Notes: a model not told the origin generated them from the sequence alone. A DNA stretch of 64,000 nt from Lycium barbarum (GCF_019175385.1 NC_083339.1:114623601-114687600), one strand, 5' to 3'. Shown: positions 22,645 to 34,287, counted from the stretch's first letter. Numbers and translations are program-made.

Positions 22645-22776
22645 TGACAAGCTGGACCAACGGGTCAAAGTGACACAATAAAGGCTGTCTTGAAGGGTTC
22701 ATATGGTACGCAGCTCGATTGAGGGGTCCAAGTGGAAAATATGGATAAGTTTGAGGGTCTATCTATGACTTTGGCC
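22645..22776 (-). repeat. Right terminal inverted repeat of the MULE
   Basis: Complement of the left repeat over 132 bp. It ends CTATGACTTTGGCC. Confidence 0.92.
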
Positions 22777-23017
22777 TCTGGATAGTCCATAACTCCATAT
22801 GCACATAGAGTACGTTGTAAAGTCTAAATTATGATTTCAAAACGCGCGCACCTATGTACACACACACATACTGTTGATTTATATTAGTGTAATTCATTTG
22901 AATATGTTATAAAATAAGCTATTTACTTACGGAGTACTATTTAGTAGATCAAATTAGACTTGCCATATAGATCTTAGTTACATGTCGTTGTAAATCACCT
23001 TAATATGGTGATCTTTA

Positions 23018-23247
23018 GGGGTCGTTTGGTAAGCGTGATAAGATGGGATATTCCAGGATTAAATTTAAGATTAAATTATGCTGTGTTTAGTTGACGGAAT
23101 AATTTTATCTTCGTCCCAGATTTAATTATGGATATATCACCTTATTCTATCAAACTTGCATCCACTTCTCATGTGGGATAAATTAGTCCAAGGATTATAA
23201 TTTTAGAATTATATTTCCGGAATAATTTGTTCGCAAACCAAACTACT
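23018..23247. mobile_element. Putative MITE (GTCGTTTGGTAAGC ends)
   Basis: The left end GGGGTCGTTTGGTAAGC and the complement of the right end, GTAGTTTGGTTTGCG, are imperfect inverted repeats about 230 bp apart. The interior has more inverted sequence (GGGATATTCCAGGATTAAA and the facing TCCAAGGATTATAA). No convincing target duplication was found. The rest of 22777-23313 holds nothing recognisable. Confidence 0.4.
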
Positions 23248-23313
23248 ATCAGTGTACGCATGTTAAGCTCTTCTAGATAATGAAGTAGAACATAAGAAAC
23301 ATAAAAATGTATA

Positions 23314-23467
23314 TGATAGATTATGTAAATATTTTGTAATATTTTGCAATATCTTATTTTAGGTTAGAATATTTTGTATATTTGTAATCTCCTATTTTAG
23401 GTTAGGATATTTTTGTATATTAACCAATTTAAGGAATGAAAGAAAACTACGGAAAATAATTCTTTCA
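23314..23467 (+). repeat. Ale 5' LTR (154 bp)
   Basis: Begins TGATAGATTATG and ends AATTCTTTCA. It contains two imperfect copies of a unit with core TCTTATTTTAGGTTAGAATA. The same two copies are in the 3' LTR. Confidence 0.95.
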
Positions 23468-23479
23468 TGGTATCAGAAG
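23468..23479 (+). other. Ale primer binding site
   Basis: TGGTATCAGAAG directly follows the 5' LTR. It matches the initiator-methionine tRNA site TGGTATCAGAGC except at the second-to-last base or two. Confidence 0.8.
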
Positions 23480-23560
23480 TCTAGGGTTTTATTTTTTCCC
23501 TCTCCTCTCTCTTCTCCGCTGCCCTAGCTCCGTCGCGGCTGCCACCCTCTTTCCGCCACC

Positions 23561-24706
23561 ATGTCCGACTCAAAATCATCCTTCCACCCTGCTTTCGCTG
23601 TTTCCAATATCCGTAATCACATTCCTGTTGTTCTTGAAATGGAGAATGCACAATACGGTACATGGGCGGAATTGTTTAAAATCCACGCCAAATCCCATAA
23701 GGTCATACACCATATCATCGCACCAGAGAAAGGGAAGCAGGCAGCCCCTCCCTCCGATGAAGAAAAAGAGCTTTGGTCGACCCTTGATGCGACTGTGCTC
23801 CAGTGGATTTATTCCACGATTTCGAATGACCTCCTTACTACTATTCTTGAACCTGAAGCAACGGCCATGGAGGCCTGGGTTCGTTTGCGTGACATCTTCC
23901 AGGACCATCAAAAATCCCGTGTCGTCATGCTCGAACAAGAGTTTTCCACAACTAGGATGGAAGACTTCCCAAATGCGTCTGCGTATTGTCAAAGGCTCAA
24001 GAGCATCTCCGATCAATTAAAGAATGTGGGGGCTCCGGTTTCCAATTCCCGACTTGTTCTTCAACTTGTTTCGGGTCTCACCGAAGCATTCAAGGGTGTG
24101 GGAACGCAGATTCATCACAGCAAACCATTGCCTCTATTCACCGAGGCGCGCTCATCACTCGTTCTGGAGGAACGAGAACAGGCGATGCAGGCGGCCCACA
24201 CTACTCCTTCGGCGATGGTGGCTGCCACAGGTGGTGAGGGTTTCGCTCCTTTTTTTGATAATACTCACTCGTCTGGTCATGTTGTGAATAACAGGGGCAG
24301 AAATAACAACAACAAAGGCCGCAATTCTGGCCGTCGGAACGACAATAGCCGTGGAAACGGTGGCGGCAAAGACAGTCGTGGTGGCAGCCGTGGTCACAGC
24401 GGCGGAACTCCCCAGCCACCGCCAGGCAGCTGGCCGCGTTACCTTTCCCCTCACCCGTGGCAGCTTCCAAATTATGCATGGGGATGGATGCCACAATGGG
24501 TCGTTCCTCCTTGCCCGTATCCGTCAACTTGGCCGACGTCTTCGCAAGGCCCCTTGGCCAAACAGCCGGGCATACTAGGGCCTGCTCCCCAACCTCCGCA
24601 GCAGGCGTTTGCTGCTGCCCCGTATCAGCAGATGTATGCCCCGTCATATGCTCCAACCGACATCGAATCAGAAATGCATATGATGACTATGAATCCTCCG
24701 TATTAG
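23561..24706 (+). pseudogene. Ale gag
   Basis: Encodes 381 residues before an in-frame TAG at 24704. The N-terminal half has the typical gag opening ([18 protein letters not shown]) and the helical region [18 protein letters not shown]. About residues 245-285 form an Arg/Gly/Asn-rich basic segment ([18 protein letters not shown]) that could bind RNA. The C-terminal part is Pro/Trp-rich with a [10 protein letters not shown] motif. No CCHC zinc knuckle is present. The TAG falls 12 bases before the MDTGATSHMTS protease motif in the same frame, so gag and pol were one polyprotein. Confidence 0.88.
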
Positions 24707-27700
24707 AAGTGGTACATGGACACCGGAGCCACATCTCACATGACATCCACGAATGGTAATCTCTCGTCTTATTCTAATTTGAGCAATAATCATCATGGTA
24801 TTGTTGTTGGTAATGGTCATTCGATTCCAATTCACGGTTGTGGTCATACTCACTTGCCTCCCCTAAACCCTCCTTTATCGTTGAAAAATGTCCTCCACGC
24901 CCCAAAACTCATTAAAAATTTGATCTCTGTTAGAAAGTTCACTACTGATAACTCTGTGACTGTTAATTTTGATCCATATGGGTTTTCTGTGAAGGATTTT
25001 CAGACGGAGATGCCAATAATGAGATGTGAGAGCCGGGGCGATCTATATCCCATCACTACCACCATCACAAACACAACCAATTCTCCACCAACCTTTGCTG
25101 CTTTGTCTTCTTCTCTTTGGCATGATCGTTTGGGTCACCCGGGAGCGTCAATTTTGAATTCTCTTAGGATCAATAAAGCATTGAATGTAATAATTCTAGT
25201 TGCTCTAGTATTTGTCATTCTTGCGTGCTTGGTAAACATATTAAGTTGCCTTTTGTTCCATCTAATTCGAACACTTGTATGCCTTTTGATATTATTCATA
25301 GTGATTTATGGACTTCTCCTGTCTTAAGTTCCATGGGTCATCGGTATTATGTTCTTTTCTTGGATGATTTATCGAAATATTTGTGGACTTTTCCCTTAGC
25401 TAGGAAATCTGATGTCTTTGCTAAGTTCTTAGAATTTCGGGTCCATGTCCGAACGCATTTCGAACGAGAAATAAAAAATGTCCAATGTGATAATGGGAAA
25501 GAATATGAGAATAATAATTTTTGGCGTCTTTGTGAGTCGAATGGGATGACTTTCCGTCTTTCTTGTCCTCATACGTCCTCACAAAATGGGAAGGCCGAAA
25601 GGAAAATTCGGTTTATCAATAATGTCGTGCGGACTCTTCTTGCCCACGCTTCTCTTCCACCTTCCTTTTGGCATCATGCATTGCAAATGACAACTTACCT
25701 ACTCAATATTTTACCAAGCTAGTTATTGAACCAAAAGTCTCCCCTCCATGCTCTATATCAAAAGGAACCTATGTACTCTCACCTTCGGGTTTTTGGGTGT
25801 TTCTGCTACCCTCTTTTCCCGTCAACTACGATTCATAAGTTGCAGGCCCGGTCTACACCTTGTGTATTTTTGGGGTACCCATCAAACCATAGAGGCTACA
25901 AATGCTATGACTTATCATCAAATAAAATCATCCTTAGTCGTCATGTTATTTTTTATGAGACTCGGTTTCCCTTTGCTAAATTTCCTACCCCTCAATCCCA
26001 TACATACGATTTTTTGGATGAAGGAATCTCGCGTTATATTTTTCATCACCTCAAAAAATCCGGACCTGCCCCCTCCCCGCCCTCTGCCCAGCCGAGCAGT
26101 CCCCCTCCACTGCCTCCCGTCACCACTGCTGGCCCTACGGTTCAGCAGCCCCAGCTGGTCCCCCCCGCCACTCCTCTTGCTGCACCGCCTATCGTGCAGG
26201 CTGCCCACCAGGCCCCTAACCCGACTGCCAGCCCCTTTCCCCGTACCACTGTCAAGCCGCCTATCCCTACTCCCCAACCCACCATGGTCACACGCAGCCA
26301 ACAGGGTATTGTCAAGCCTAAACGTCAGTTTAACTTACATACCACGGTTACGAAATCTCCTCTACCTCGTAACCCATTGGCCACTCTTCGTGACCCGAAT
26401 TGGAAAATGGCTATGAATGATGAATTTGGTGCTCTTGTTACGAATAAGACGTGAGATTTGGTCCCCCGTCCACCTAATGTTAATGTTATTCGTTCTATGT
26501 GGATTTTTACTCATAAAGAAAAGGCTAATGGTGATTTTGAGAGGCATAAATCCCGACTTGTAGGTGATGGCAAAACTCAGCAGGTTGGCATTGACTGTGG
26601 TGAGACGTTCAGTCCGGTGGTGAAACCGGCGGCTATCCGCACTATTCTTAGTCTTTCTTTGTCAAAGCACCGGCCTATACATCAATTGGATGTGAAGAAT
26701 GCTTTTCTTCACGGTGAGCTCAAGGAAACTGTGTATATGCATCAACCTATGGGTTTTCGGGATCGCACACATCCTGATTATGTTTGCCTATTGCGTAAGT
26801 CTCTCTATGGGCTTAAGCAGGCTCCACGTTCTTGGTATAGACGATTTGCAGATTTTGTGTTTTCCATTGGCTTCTCAAATACCAGGTCTGATAATTCTTT
26901 GTTCATCTACCATACGGGGACTGACATGGCATACATTTTACTATATGTTGATGATATTATCCTCACTGCATCCTCAGACACTCTCCGTCGTTCCATCATG
27001 GATCGGCTTGGTCCCGAATTCGCTACGAAGGATTTAGGTCCTTTTAATTATTTTCTTGGCATTGCTGTGACCCATCACAAGGGGGGGATGTTTCTCTCTC
27101 AACGTAAGTATGCCGAGGAAATCATTGATCGTGCGGGTATGTCCTCTTGCAAGCCCTCTCTCACTCCGATTGACACAAAATCGAAGGTCAGTGCTACTTC
27201 GGGTGCTCCTTATGAGGATCCCACTCATTATCGTAGTCTCGCAGGTGCTCTTCAGTATCTCACTTTCACGAGACTCGATATTTCATATGCTGTCCAACTG
27301 GTGTGCTTACATATGCATGATCCGAGGGACGATCATATGCATGCTCTTGAGCGAATTGTGCGGTATGTTTAGGGCACTTTTGACCATGGATTGCATCTCT
27401 ACCCCTCATCGATTACCGACCTTGTCTCTTACACCGATGCAGATTGGGGTGGATATCCGGACACTCGTTGTTCTACATCGGGGTATTGTGTATTTTTGGG
27501 TGACAACTTGATTTCTTGGTCGTCAAAGCGACAACCAACTCTTTCTCGGTCTAGCGCTGAAGCAGAGTATAGAGGTGTGGCGAATGTTGTCTCTGAGTCT
27601 TGTTGGATTCGCAATCTTTTATTGGAACTACATTGTCCGGTTCGCAAGGCTACGTTGGTATATTGTGACAATGTGAGTGCCATATATCTGTCCGGAAATC

Positions 27701-27909
27701 CGGTGCAACATCAACGCACCAAACATATTGGGATGGACATTCATTTTGTGCATGAGAAGGTTGCGCGGGGACATGTTCGTGTCCTTCATGTCCCGTCCCG
27801 ATATCAGATTGCAGATATTTTCACTAAAGGTCTTCCTCAGGTCCTTTTTGAAGATTTACGAGACAGTCTCAGCGTTCGTAAACCTCCCGTTTCGACTGCG
27901 GGGGTGTGA
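24707..27909 (+). pseudogene. Ale pol: protease, integrase, RT, RNase H
   Basis: Protease MDTGATSHMT at 24716. GAG-pre-integrase LWHDRLGHPGASIL near 25115. Integrase core with FDIIHSDLW, CDNGKEYENN (near 25490) and SSQNGKAERKIR (near 25580). RT with LDVKNAFLHG, SLYGLKQAPRSWYRRF and the catalytic YVDD near 26945. RNase H with YTDADWGG, SSAEAEYRG and CDNVSAIYLS. It ends ADIFTKGLP...STAGV. Defects: a one-base loss near 25187, TAG at 25720, TGA at 26452 (expected Trp), TAG at 27370 (expected Gln). The final TGA (27907-27909) is the first three bases of the 3' LTR. Confidence 0.93.
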
Positions 27910-28060
27910 TAGATTATGTAAATATTTTGTAATGTTTTGTAATCTCTTATTTTAGGTTAAAATATTTTATATATTTGTAATCTCCTATTTTAGGTTAGGA
28001 TATTTTTATATATTAACCAATTCAAGGAATGAAAGAAAACTACGGAAAATAATTCTTTCA
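27907..28060 (+). repeat. Ale 3' LTR (154 bp)
   Basis: Same length as the 5' LTR with 7 substitutions. Preceded by CTGCGGGGGTG, the purine tract, which lies inside the last codons of pol. Confidence 0.95.
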
Positions 28061-28386
28061 GTATACGATGGTACAAATAATAGTCGAGACAACATTAAAA
28101 TTTGCAATGTAAAACTCCCAATTTATTAATTTGTAGGTGAATATCTGACCTCAATATTGGCCATAAAGAATGCCTCGTGGGAGTAATCTTGGCCGGCATT
28201 GTCCAAAAAAGGATGTGTACTCATTTTAGAGCCGCAATATTTAGCTGATGACCAACTTCTACTTTGACAAATCAAAAGAAAAAATAATATCATAAGAGTA
28301 GAGTAACATGGAACACAGACATGGATGCAATAAATAAATTAATACTACGAAAGACTAGCATTTTTATATCATACGTAAAACCAGAA

Positions 28387-28388
<2 letters not shown>

Positions 28389-28426
<38 letters not shown>
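28389..28426. repeat. (AT)19 microsatellite
   Basis: Uninterrupted AT dinucleotide run about 235 bp upstream of the P450 start codon. The surrounding 28066-28388 has no gene. Confidence 0.95.
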
Positions 28427-28429
<3 letters not shown>

Positions 28430-28478
28430 TGTTCAAATTAAATACGTCTAAACTGGTTATTTAATTTCTCTCACATTG

Positions 28479-28536
28479 GTCAATTGTCAACCTTTGACTT
28501 CCTTGAGGGCTCGTCAAACTTGTCCTTCTATAAATA
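28479..28536 (+). promoter_or_regulatory. P450 core promoter: TATA box with three W-box cores
   Basis: TATAAATA at 28529-28536 lies 126 bp before the ATG, giving a likely 5' leader of about 95-100 nt. Just upstream are GGTCAA (28479-28484), GTCAA (28486-28490) and TTGACT (28494-28499), all cores recognised by WRKY factors. Clustered W-boxes near a TATA box suggest stress or defence control; this is inference from motifs only. Confidence 0.55.
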
Positions 28537-28661
28537 CGCCCATTCTTTAATTTTCTCATTCATCAACTCAATTTCTGTACTTTCCATTACTTTAGGAATC
28601 CATTTACTAATCAAACTCGACAACTCTTCTATTGAGAGAGAGATCAATAAAGTGAGAAAAA

Positions 28662-31600
28662 ATGGAATTCATCCAATTTTCTCAAGTTGCTAGCCTGTTA
28701 GGCATGGTCACCATTTTCTCTTTGTTATGCAAAATTTTATATTCTTGGTGGATTCTGCCTAAGCTGACATATCGGAAGCTAAAGGCAAATGGGTTTGAAG
28801 GACCAACACCAACTTTTCCTCTTGGAAATATTAATGACGTGAAGAAGGAGCTAATGAAGATAGCTTCTGCTACTTCTTCCTCTGCTCTTTCTTCTTTAAG
28901 CAGTATTAGTCACAATATTCATTCGTTGGCATTTCCTTACTTCGCTAGGTGGCAGAAATTGCATGGTAATTAAGCTCTTCATTATTACTATATATAGTGC
29001 AATGCATGTTTCTTCTTTTAATTCTCTATTCATAAGTTTTTTCTGAATAATAAAACCGTTGCTTTATTTTAAACATAAAAACTCTCACAAACATGAAAAT
29101 CAAACTCATGGTTCTAAGAGGTGGATTTAACATTTGAACTTTGTTGATTCAGGACCGATCATTTGAGTTGTTGAGTTTGAAATTTAATATGTACTTGTAC
29201 ATATTTAGTACGTAAATCTCCTAGCATATGTAAAGTATCTGAGCTAAGGCTACTGGGTTCAGTTGAACCCATAGCTGAATTCTTTCATGACTTTCCTAGA
29301 GCTCCATTTATATATGCATGGTATCTGCAGTGTAAATGAAACAGTGTGCATATTATTTTTTGGCAGGAAAAGTATTTATATACTGGCTTGGAACAGAACC
29401 ATTTCTCTACATTGCGGACCCTGAATTCATCAAGAAAATGTCAGCGGGAGTAATGGGGAAAAGTTGGGGAAAACCAACAGTGTTTAAGAGGGATAGAAAG
29501 GCCATGTTTGGAAAAGGACTTATTATGGTTGAAGGAGATGAATGGGTCAGACATAGACATGTTATTACTCCTGCTTTTACCACAGCCAACGTGAAGGTAT
29601 CTCTCTTCGTACACCTGAACTTTCTATTTTCTTCTCATTTGAAACTCAATCTTATCTGTAGGAGTATTAATCAGGAAACTCCACATGTTAGACAGAAATC
29701 AATTTTCATATCCGGCTCCACGCAAAGTAACATTACCTTATAACTCAAATTGGCAAAATGTGATATGACTCATCCATCATAAGAGAAGGATTTAACTTAT
29801 ATACAAGACACAAATAGTGCGCGCAAATAACTTTTGCCCTTTTATTAATATATTTTTAACCAATTATAGCAAATGATCTATTTTATTTTTCTGGTTTTTA
29901 ACCCCAAACGATTGATTTTCTGTCCTCTTTTCGATGCATGACATGATAATATATAAAAAAATTACAGTACTATCATTATATAAAAATTAAACTCCGGAGT
30001 CTCTCCAATTAACGTACTAGGAAGTTATATATAGGTGCTACTTTTAGTGGAATAACATCCCATATTTACACTTTGTATATACTTGCAGATGTTATATTAA
30101 TTCCCCATTTTCATCAACCATACAGACTGTACTAATTATAATTTGGTTGACAGGGCATGGTAAGTTTAATGGCGGATTCCGCCACACATATGCTAGACCG
30201 GTGGGCTGCACTCGTCAACTCCGGGAACCCAGAAATCGATGCCGAGTCTGAAATCATAAGTACCGCTGGAGAAATAATTGCAAGGACAGGCTTTGGCATC
30301 AGCTACGAAAATGGAGAAAAAGTTTTTGAAAAATTAAGAAGCATGCAAGTCACACTATTCAAGTCTACACGTTATGTCGGGGTACCATACGGTAACCAAA
30401 TCATGTGTCCTAAAGAGACCATGAAAGCCAATAATCTAGGCAAGGAGATCGATTTGCTACTAATGTCCATCATTGAAAATCGAAAAAAGATGAACAAAGA
30501 TGTTGATCGTGCAGAGCACAATCTTTTGAGCCTTTTGCTGGCTGGTAATGGGAGGACATTGAGCACGAGGGAAATGGTGGATGAGTGTAAAACGTTTTTC
30601 TTTGGAGGACATGAGACCACTGCGCTTGCACTCACGTGGACTTTGTTGCTGCTGGCACAGCATCCACAGTGGCAAACTCAGCTCAGAGAGGAAATCAAAC
30701 AAGTGATGAGTGATGGTGAAATAGATCCCACTAAGCTTGCTAGTCTAAGGAAGGTAATCATTTTCTTTGCCAGTAAAATATTACAGTACTACTATAGTAT
30801 ATCCTTAATAAATTTTCCGACTTCAATTTGTTAGCGCAAAAAACATGAACTTTTCATTCATTTGTTTGTGACAAAATTAATAAGATTGGGAGGCGGGGGT
30901 GGGGGGGTGGGTTAGAGCCTGGCGGGGCCCAGATGTCGGGGTCAACTTGTCAACATTTTTGAAGTTCAAAAGAGAAAATATATCAGTAAACACAACAATC
31001 CAAACGCACAGAAGCGTGGCACTCGGATGGCAATTCCAGGGATTTGGGAGTGGGACCCTTACGTGGCGGAATCAAAACATATAGGCGATAATGCGACTTC
31101 GTACTTTCGTAGTTGACTTTACAGGTGTCATCACCCTACAGCTAAATGTGGCTTTGACCTATGCAATACTATGACCACCTTATTTGGCCGGTCCAGCTAG
31201 TTAACAATTAATCAATCACCGGCCACACCTCAATTCCATGTGTCATATTTTTTTTCTTTTTAATTTAAACAAAAAATAATATTTTCTAATAGATAACTTA
31301 ACTCTATTTTTTATTTTATTTTTATAAAATGATTTATAGTCACACAAATATTTATGATTTATCTAAACAATAAATTTTAACAGTTTTTCTTTCTTTCTTA
31401 AATTTCATGTCCAATCGAATGATGTCACGTGAATTAGGACCAGAGGAGATCTACGTACTCCATTGTACTCAGTTTATCATGGATTTTCTTTTGACCCCAA
31501 GAAAAAACAAAGATTCAAGATTTATTTTTCTGAACTTATAATTTGTATTGGTACTGAGAATTTTGAAATATATGTATAATGCAGATGGGATGGGTGATGA

Positions 31601-32010
31601 ATGAAGTATTAAGACTATACTCTCCAGCACCAAATGTACAAAGGCAAGCTAGAGAAGACATTAAAGTGGATGACCTAGTCATTCCTAAAGGAACAAATAT
31701 GTGGATTGATGTGGTGTCCATGCATCACGACAAGCAATTTTGGGGTGAAGATGCGGATGAATTCAAACCAGAAAGGTTTAAGGATGACATACATGGTGGA
31801 TGCAAACACAAAATGGGATATTTGCCCTTTGGTTTTGGAGGGAGAATGTGCATTGGTAGGAACTTGACTATGATGGAGTACAAGATTGTCTTGTCATTAA
31901 TCTTGACAAGGTTCTCCTTTTCCATTTCACCTAACTATAGACACTGTCCCTCTATCATGCTCTCTCTTAGGCCCTCCAAAGGATTGCCTTTAATACTCCA
32001 ATCACTCTAA
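28662..32010 (+). CDS. Cytochrome P450, CYP72 clan, 519 aa, four exons
   Basis: Exons 28662-28965, 29367-29596, 30154-30753 and 31585-32010 join in frame through GT..AG introns to 519 residues. This is a haem-thiolate monooxygenase of the endoplasmic reticulum that uses electrons from P450 reductase. Residues about 10-32 are a membrane anchor. The proton-transfer motif GGHETT is at 329-334, the K-helix ExxR at 385-388 (NEVLRLY), PERF at 440-443, and the haem loop FGFGGRMCIG at 460-469 with Cys467. All key residues are present, so it looks functional. C-helix WVRHRHVITPAF and the end RPSKGLPLIL fit the CYP72 clan, nearest in style to CYP709/CYP749-like members. Clan members act on hormones, terpenoids and fatty acids; the substrate cannot be read from sequence. 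The first intron-retaining frames end quickly. Confidence 0.93.
30888..30911 (+). other. G-rich tract in P450 intron 3 (possible G-quadruplex)
   Basis: GGGAGGCGGGGGTGGGGGGG followed by TGGG gives at least four runs of three or more G on the coding strand of the 831 bp third intron. The rest of that intron is AT-rich without a recognisable element. Confidence 0.5.
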
Positions 32011-34143
32011 ATTGGCAACGTAGAATAATGTTCCTCCTCAACGTTGTAAGGAACACTAGTACCTAGTTACGCTCTGAGAGGCAGCTAAATCTGTCTGAAT
32101 TTTGTTTTTGTCCTCTGCTTTTTCCGCTTGGTTTTTTTCTTTTTGGGCAAAGAATATAAGTTTGGGCAGTTAAAAAACTCAGCGTAATAAATAAATGATT
32201 GTGCCTGGCCTGGACTCCTCTATTTATATATTAATGTCGTTTGGGAATGTTATAATGGACAAGCTTAGCTGGAATTTTTTCATAGGCTGCTCTCGAGGGG
32301 TGGCTAGATTGAAACTAGTCTCACGCACACGAACATGCCTTGTGGCCTAATGGTATATCTATACTAGAAAATCACTATTTTTCCACTGAAAAATATTCAG
32401 TGACTATTACCACAGATATTTTGATTGAATCGGTGAGACAAGAAAAAATAATAGTGTTTTCACACGAAAAAATCAACAAGTTTACCAGCTTTTCAATGAA
32501 AATCTGTTTCTCACCATGCGTTTTCCAGTCATGAGCTGGTTCGGTAGGAATGAAGTGGGAAAATCATGTTTTTGTTTCTAGTAGTGAATCAAGTGGGAGA
32601 AGAACCACTAGATCTCAAGTCCAAATTCGAACAACGACATAAAAACACCAAGTTCACCAAAAAAGAAAGTACCAAAACAAACGTGAAAAAAAGAAGAAAA
32701 ACAAAGTAGGTCAAAAACAGCAAACCTAACTGCTAGCTGTTAATGATGGATTCCCCAAATCCAGCAGTTTCCGGCCTTTTGTTTAATTTCCCATGAGTCA
32801 AATTCTCATCAGTACAAGTCTAAGGGGTATGGACCCTTTGCTTCGGATGTCCATATAAAGAACACGATGAGCATAAATACCGTCTTTAATTTTATTCTAA
32901 TGAACTTAATATCTTTTACTATAAGAAACTGGAAGAATATACGACGATTTTCTCCTGGAAATCCCTAACAAAACATATTCCTTAATTCCCATCAGATGAA
33001 TCATATATAAGCACGGCCTACATTCCATGAAATTATGCACCACAATAAAAGCTAATAAAGAGACCCGCAATTTCACAAAAAGACATCATGATTCCTTGTG
33101 AATAAAAGAAAATTATAATTTGTTGGGCGGGGAAAAAAATTGTATTTCTATCAAAATAACTAAAAGTTCCAACTAATAGCCCTAATGAGCCTATTAAGAT
33201 ATAAAGACCTAGCAGAAATTACTTATATCTCGAGACCCCACTATAAATTCTATCATACATGCTCTGATCGCCTAATGATACTTTACCCAATTGCATTTTA
33301 TTGGAATTTAGATAATAACCCAAAAAAATTTGACTTTACTTTTTTATTTACGAAGTAACTCTCATTATTCTTTTTCTACTAGTAAAATCAAGTGGTTAGG
33401 CTATTATATTTAACCCCCCGTTTAAGTCGCCAAATGAGGATCTATCTGGGCAAAACAATAATACACTCAAAGAAATATAACCAATTGCTCAAGTTCGTTA
33501 AATAACTTGTAAAGGAGCAACCCTTGAAAGAAATTACTAAAGCCCCTATGCTTTGCGCTCCAAAACTCTGTTTGCACGACTTAAGTTCTACATTCAGAGA
33601 TGAAGGTACTGATATGAATTCAAAACCGAACTCAGTGCAAATCCGATTATATAGCCATATTCTGATTGCTGTGGTTGAATGTCCATGGTAACCATAAACA
33701 CTTTCGAGCATGACACGCTTGCAACTCAAGTCAAAATAAGCCAAGTTCTGTCCATATCTTCACATTATCTTAGATATTTCTGTTAGCCAATTCCAGCCAC
33801 AACACTCCTCTATGTTCCTGCCTCACTATTCGAATGTATAGGATCCCACGGTAGCACTGTACAAAATGCAGATATGCAACAAAGTTATTGCACACGGTGC
33901 CAGACTTTATCAATACACAAATTAGATTTTAAGTTACATAGTTTAGACATGTGATCCTGCTTCTTAGTGACTGAAGAAAACAAACTAAAAGAAGATTGGA
34001 AAGAAAGAGTGTTTTTATTCAACATTGAACTGTGCCATCAATATCCAGTTTTTTATGCAGATTTCCAGTCACATCCTATCTTTGTGTGGTATTCTACTAA
34101 ATATGGTGTGTTCACTGAACAAAAACTAAAGAAGAGGTAGACA
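32011..34143. other. Intergenic DNA between the P450 and the TPP2 fragment
   Basis: Contains the P450 3' flank and a possible CACTA-type MITE (32359-32586). A 100-codon frame at 33442-33744 (- strand) has no recognisable domain. I see no further gene. The end of the TPP2 3' untranslated region probably lies around 33950-34143. Confidence 0.55.
32359..32586. mobile_element. Putative CACTA-type MITE, 228 bp
   Basis: The right end is the complement of CACTACTAGAAAC. The left end is CTATACTAGAAAA, sharing TACTAGAAA. Just inside, ATCACTATTTTTCCACTG and the facing AATCATGTTTTTG are weakly inverted. Candidate 3 bp flanks TAT and AAT do not match. Only the terminal motif supports the class. Confidence 0.4.
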
Positions 34144-34287
34144 CTATGGAAATCGTACTTGCATCCACTGTTTCTCATATACCAACAAGTGGCTCCATCC
34201 TATCTGATCGAGCAAAGAGAGCTTAAGTTCACAAAGCTTCTTCTTGGGTGGGTTACCATCATTATCTTGTATCATGTCATCTAGAAC
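34144..34287 (-). pseudogene. TPP2: Tripeptidyl peptidase II, last coding exon
   Basis: Acceptor TACAACAG at 34288-34295 (- strand) opens an exon of 47 codons and TAG. It reads VLDDMIQDNDGNPPKKKLCE, then LKLSLLDQIGWSHLLVYEKQ and WMQVRFP. This is the conserved C-terminal end of plant tripeptidyl peptidase II, a very large cytosolic serine protease that removes tripeptides downstream of the proteasome. The exon itself is intact and in phase 0 with the previous donor. Confidence 0.8.

Larger units (their letters stand above)
19697..22776. mobile_element. Mutator-like element carrying two genes and a deleted transposase
   Basis: 132 bp terminal inverted repeats (19697-19828 and 22645-22776) match except at 7 positions by my count. 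Inside are a GRF zinc finger gene (+), a B3-domain gene (-), and on the - strand the N-terminal and C-terminal ends of what looks like a MULE transposase, with the catalytic middle gone. The long inverted repeats and the PB1-like N-terminal piece suggest Mutator. No 9 bp target duplication is visible (flanks ATAAATATA and TCTGGATAG), so the class is inferred. Confidence 0.7.
23314..28060 (+). mobile_element. Complete but dead Ale-type Copia retrotransposon (4747 bp)
   Basis: Two 154 bp LTRs (23314-23467 and 27907-28060) bound it, with a perfect 5 bp target duplication GTATA (23309-23313 and 28061-28065). The domain order gag, protease, integrase, RT, RNase H defines Copia. The very short LTRs and gag type suggest the Ale/Retrofit lineage. 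The LTRs differ at 7 of 154 positions by my count, so the insertion is not recent. The coding region has four in-frame stops and one frameshift. Confidence 0.93.

Noticed and set aside
24704..24706. The TAG between Ale gag and pol as a programmed readthrough site
   Set aside because: The element has three further in-frame stops and a frameshift, so one more inactivating stop is the simpler reading.
33442..33744. A 100-codon gene downstream of the TPP2 fragment
   Set aside because: No recognisable domain, splice structure or conserved motif; kept as unassigned intergenic DNA.
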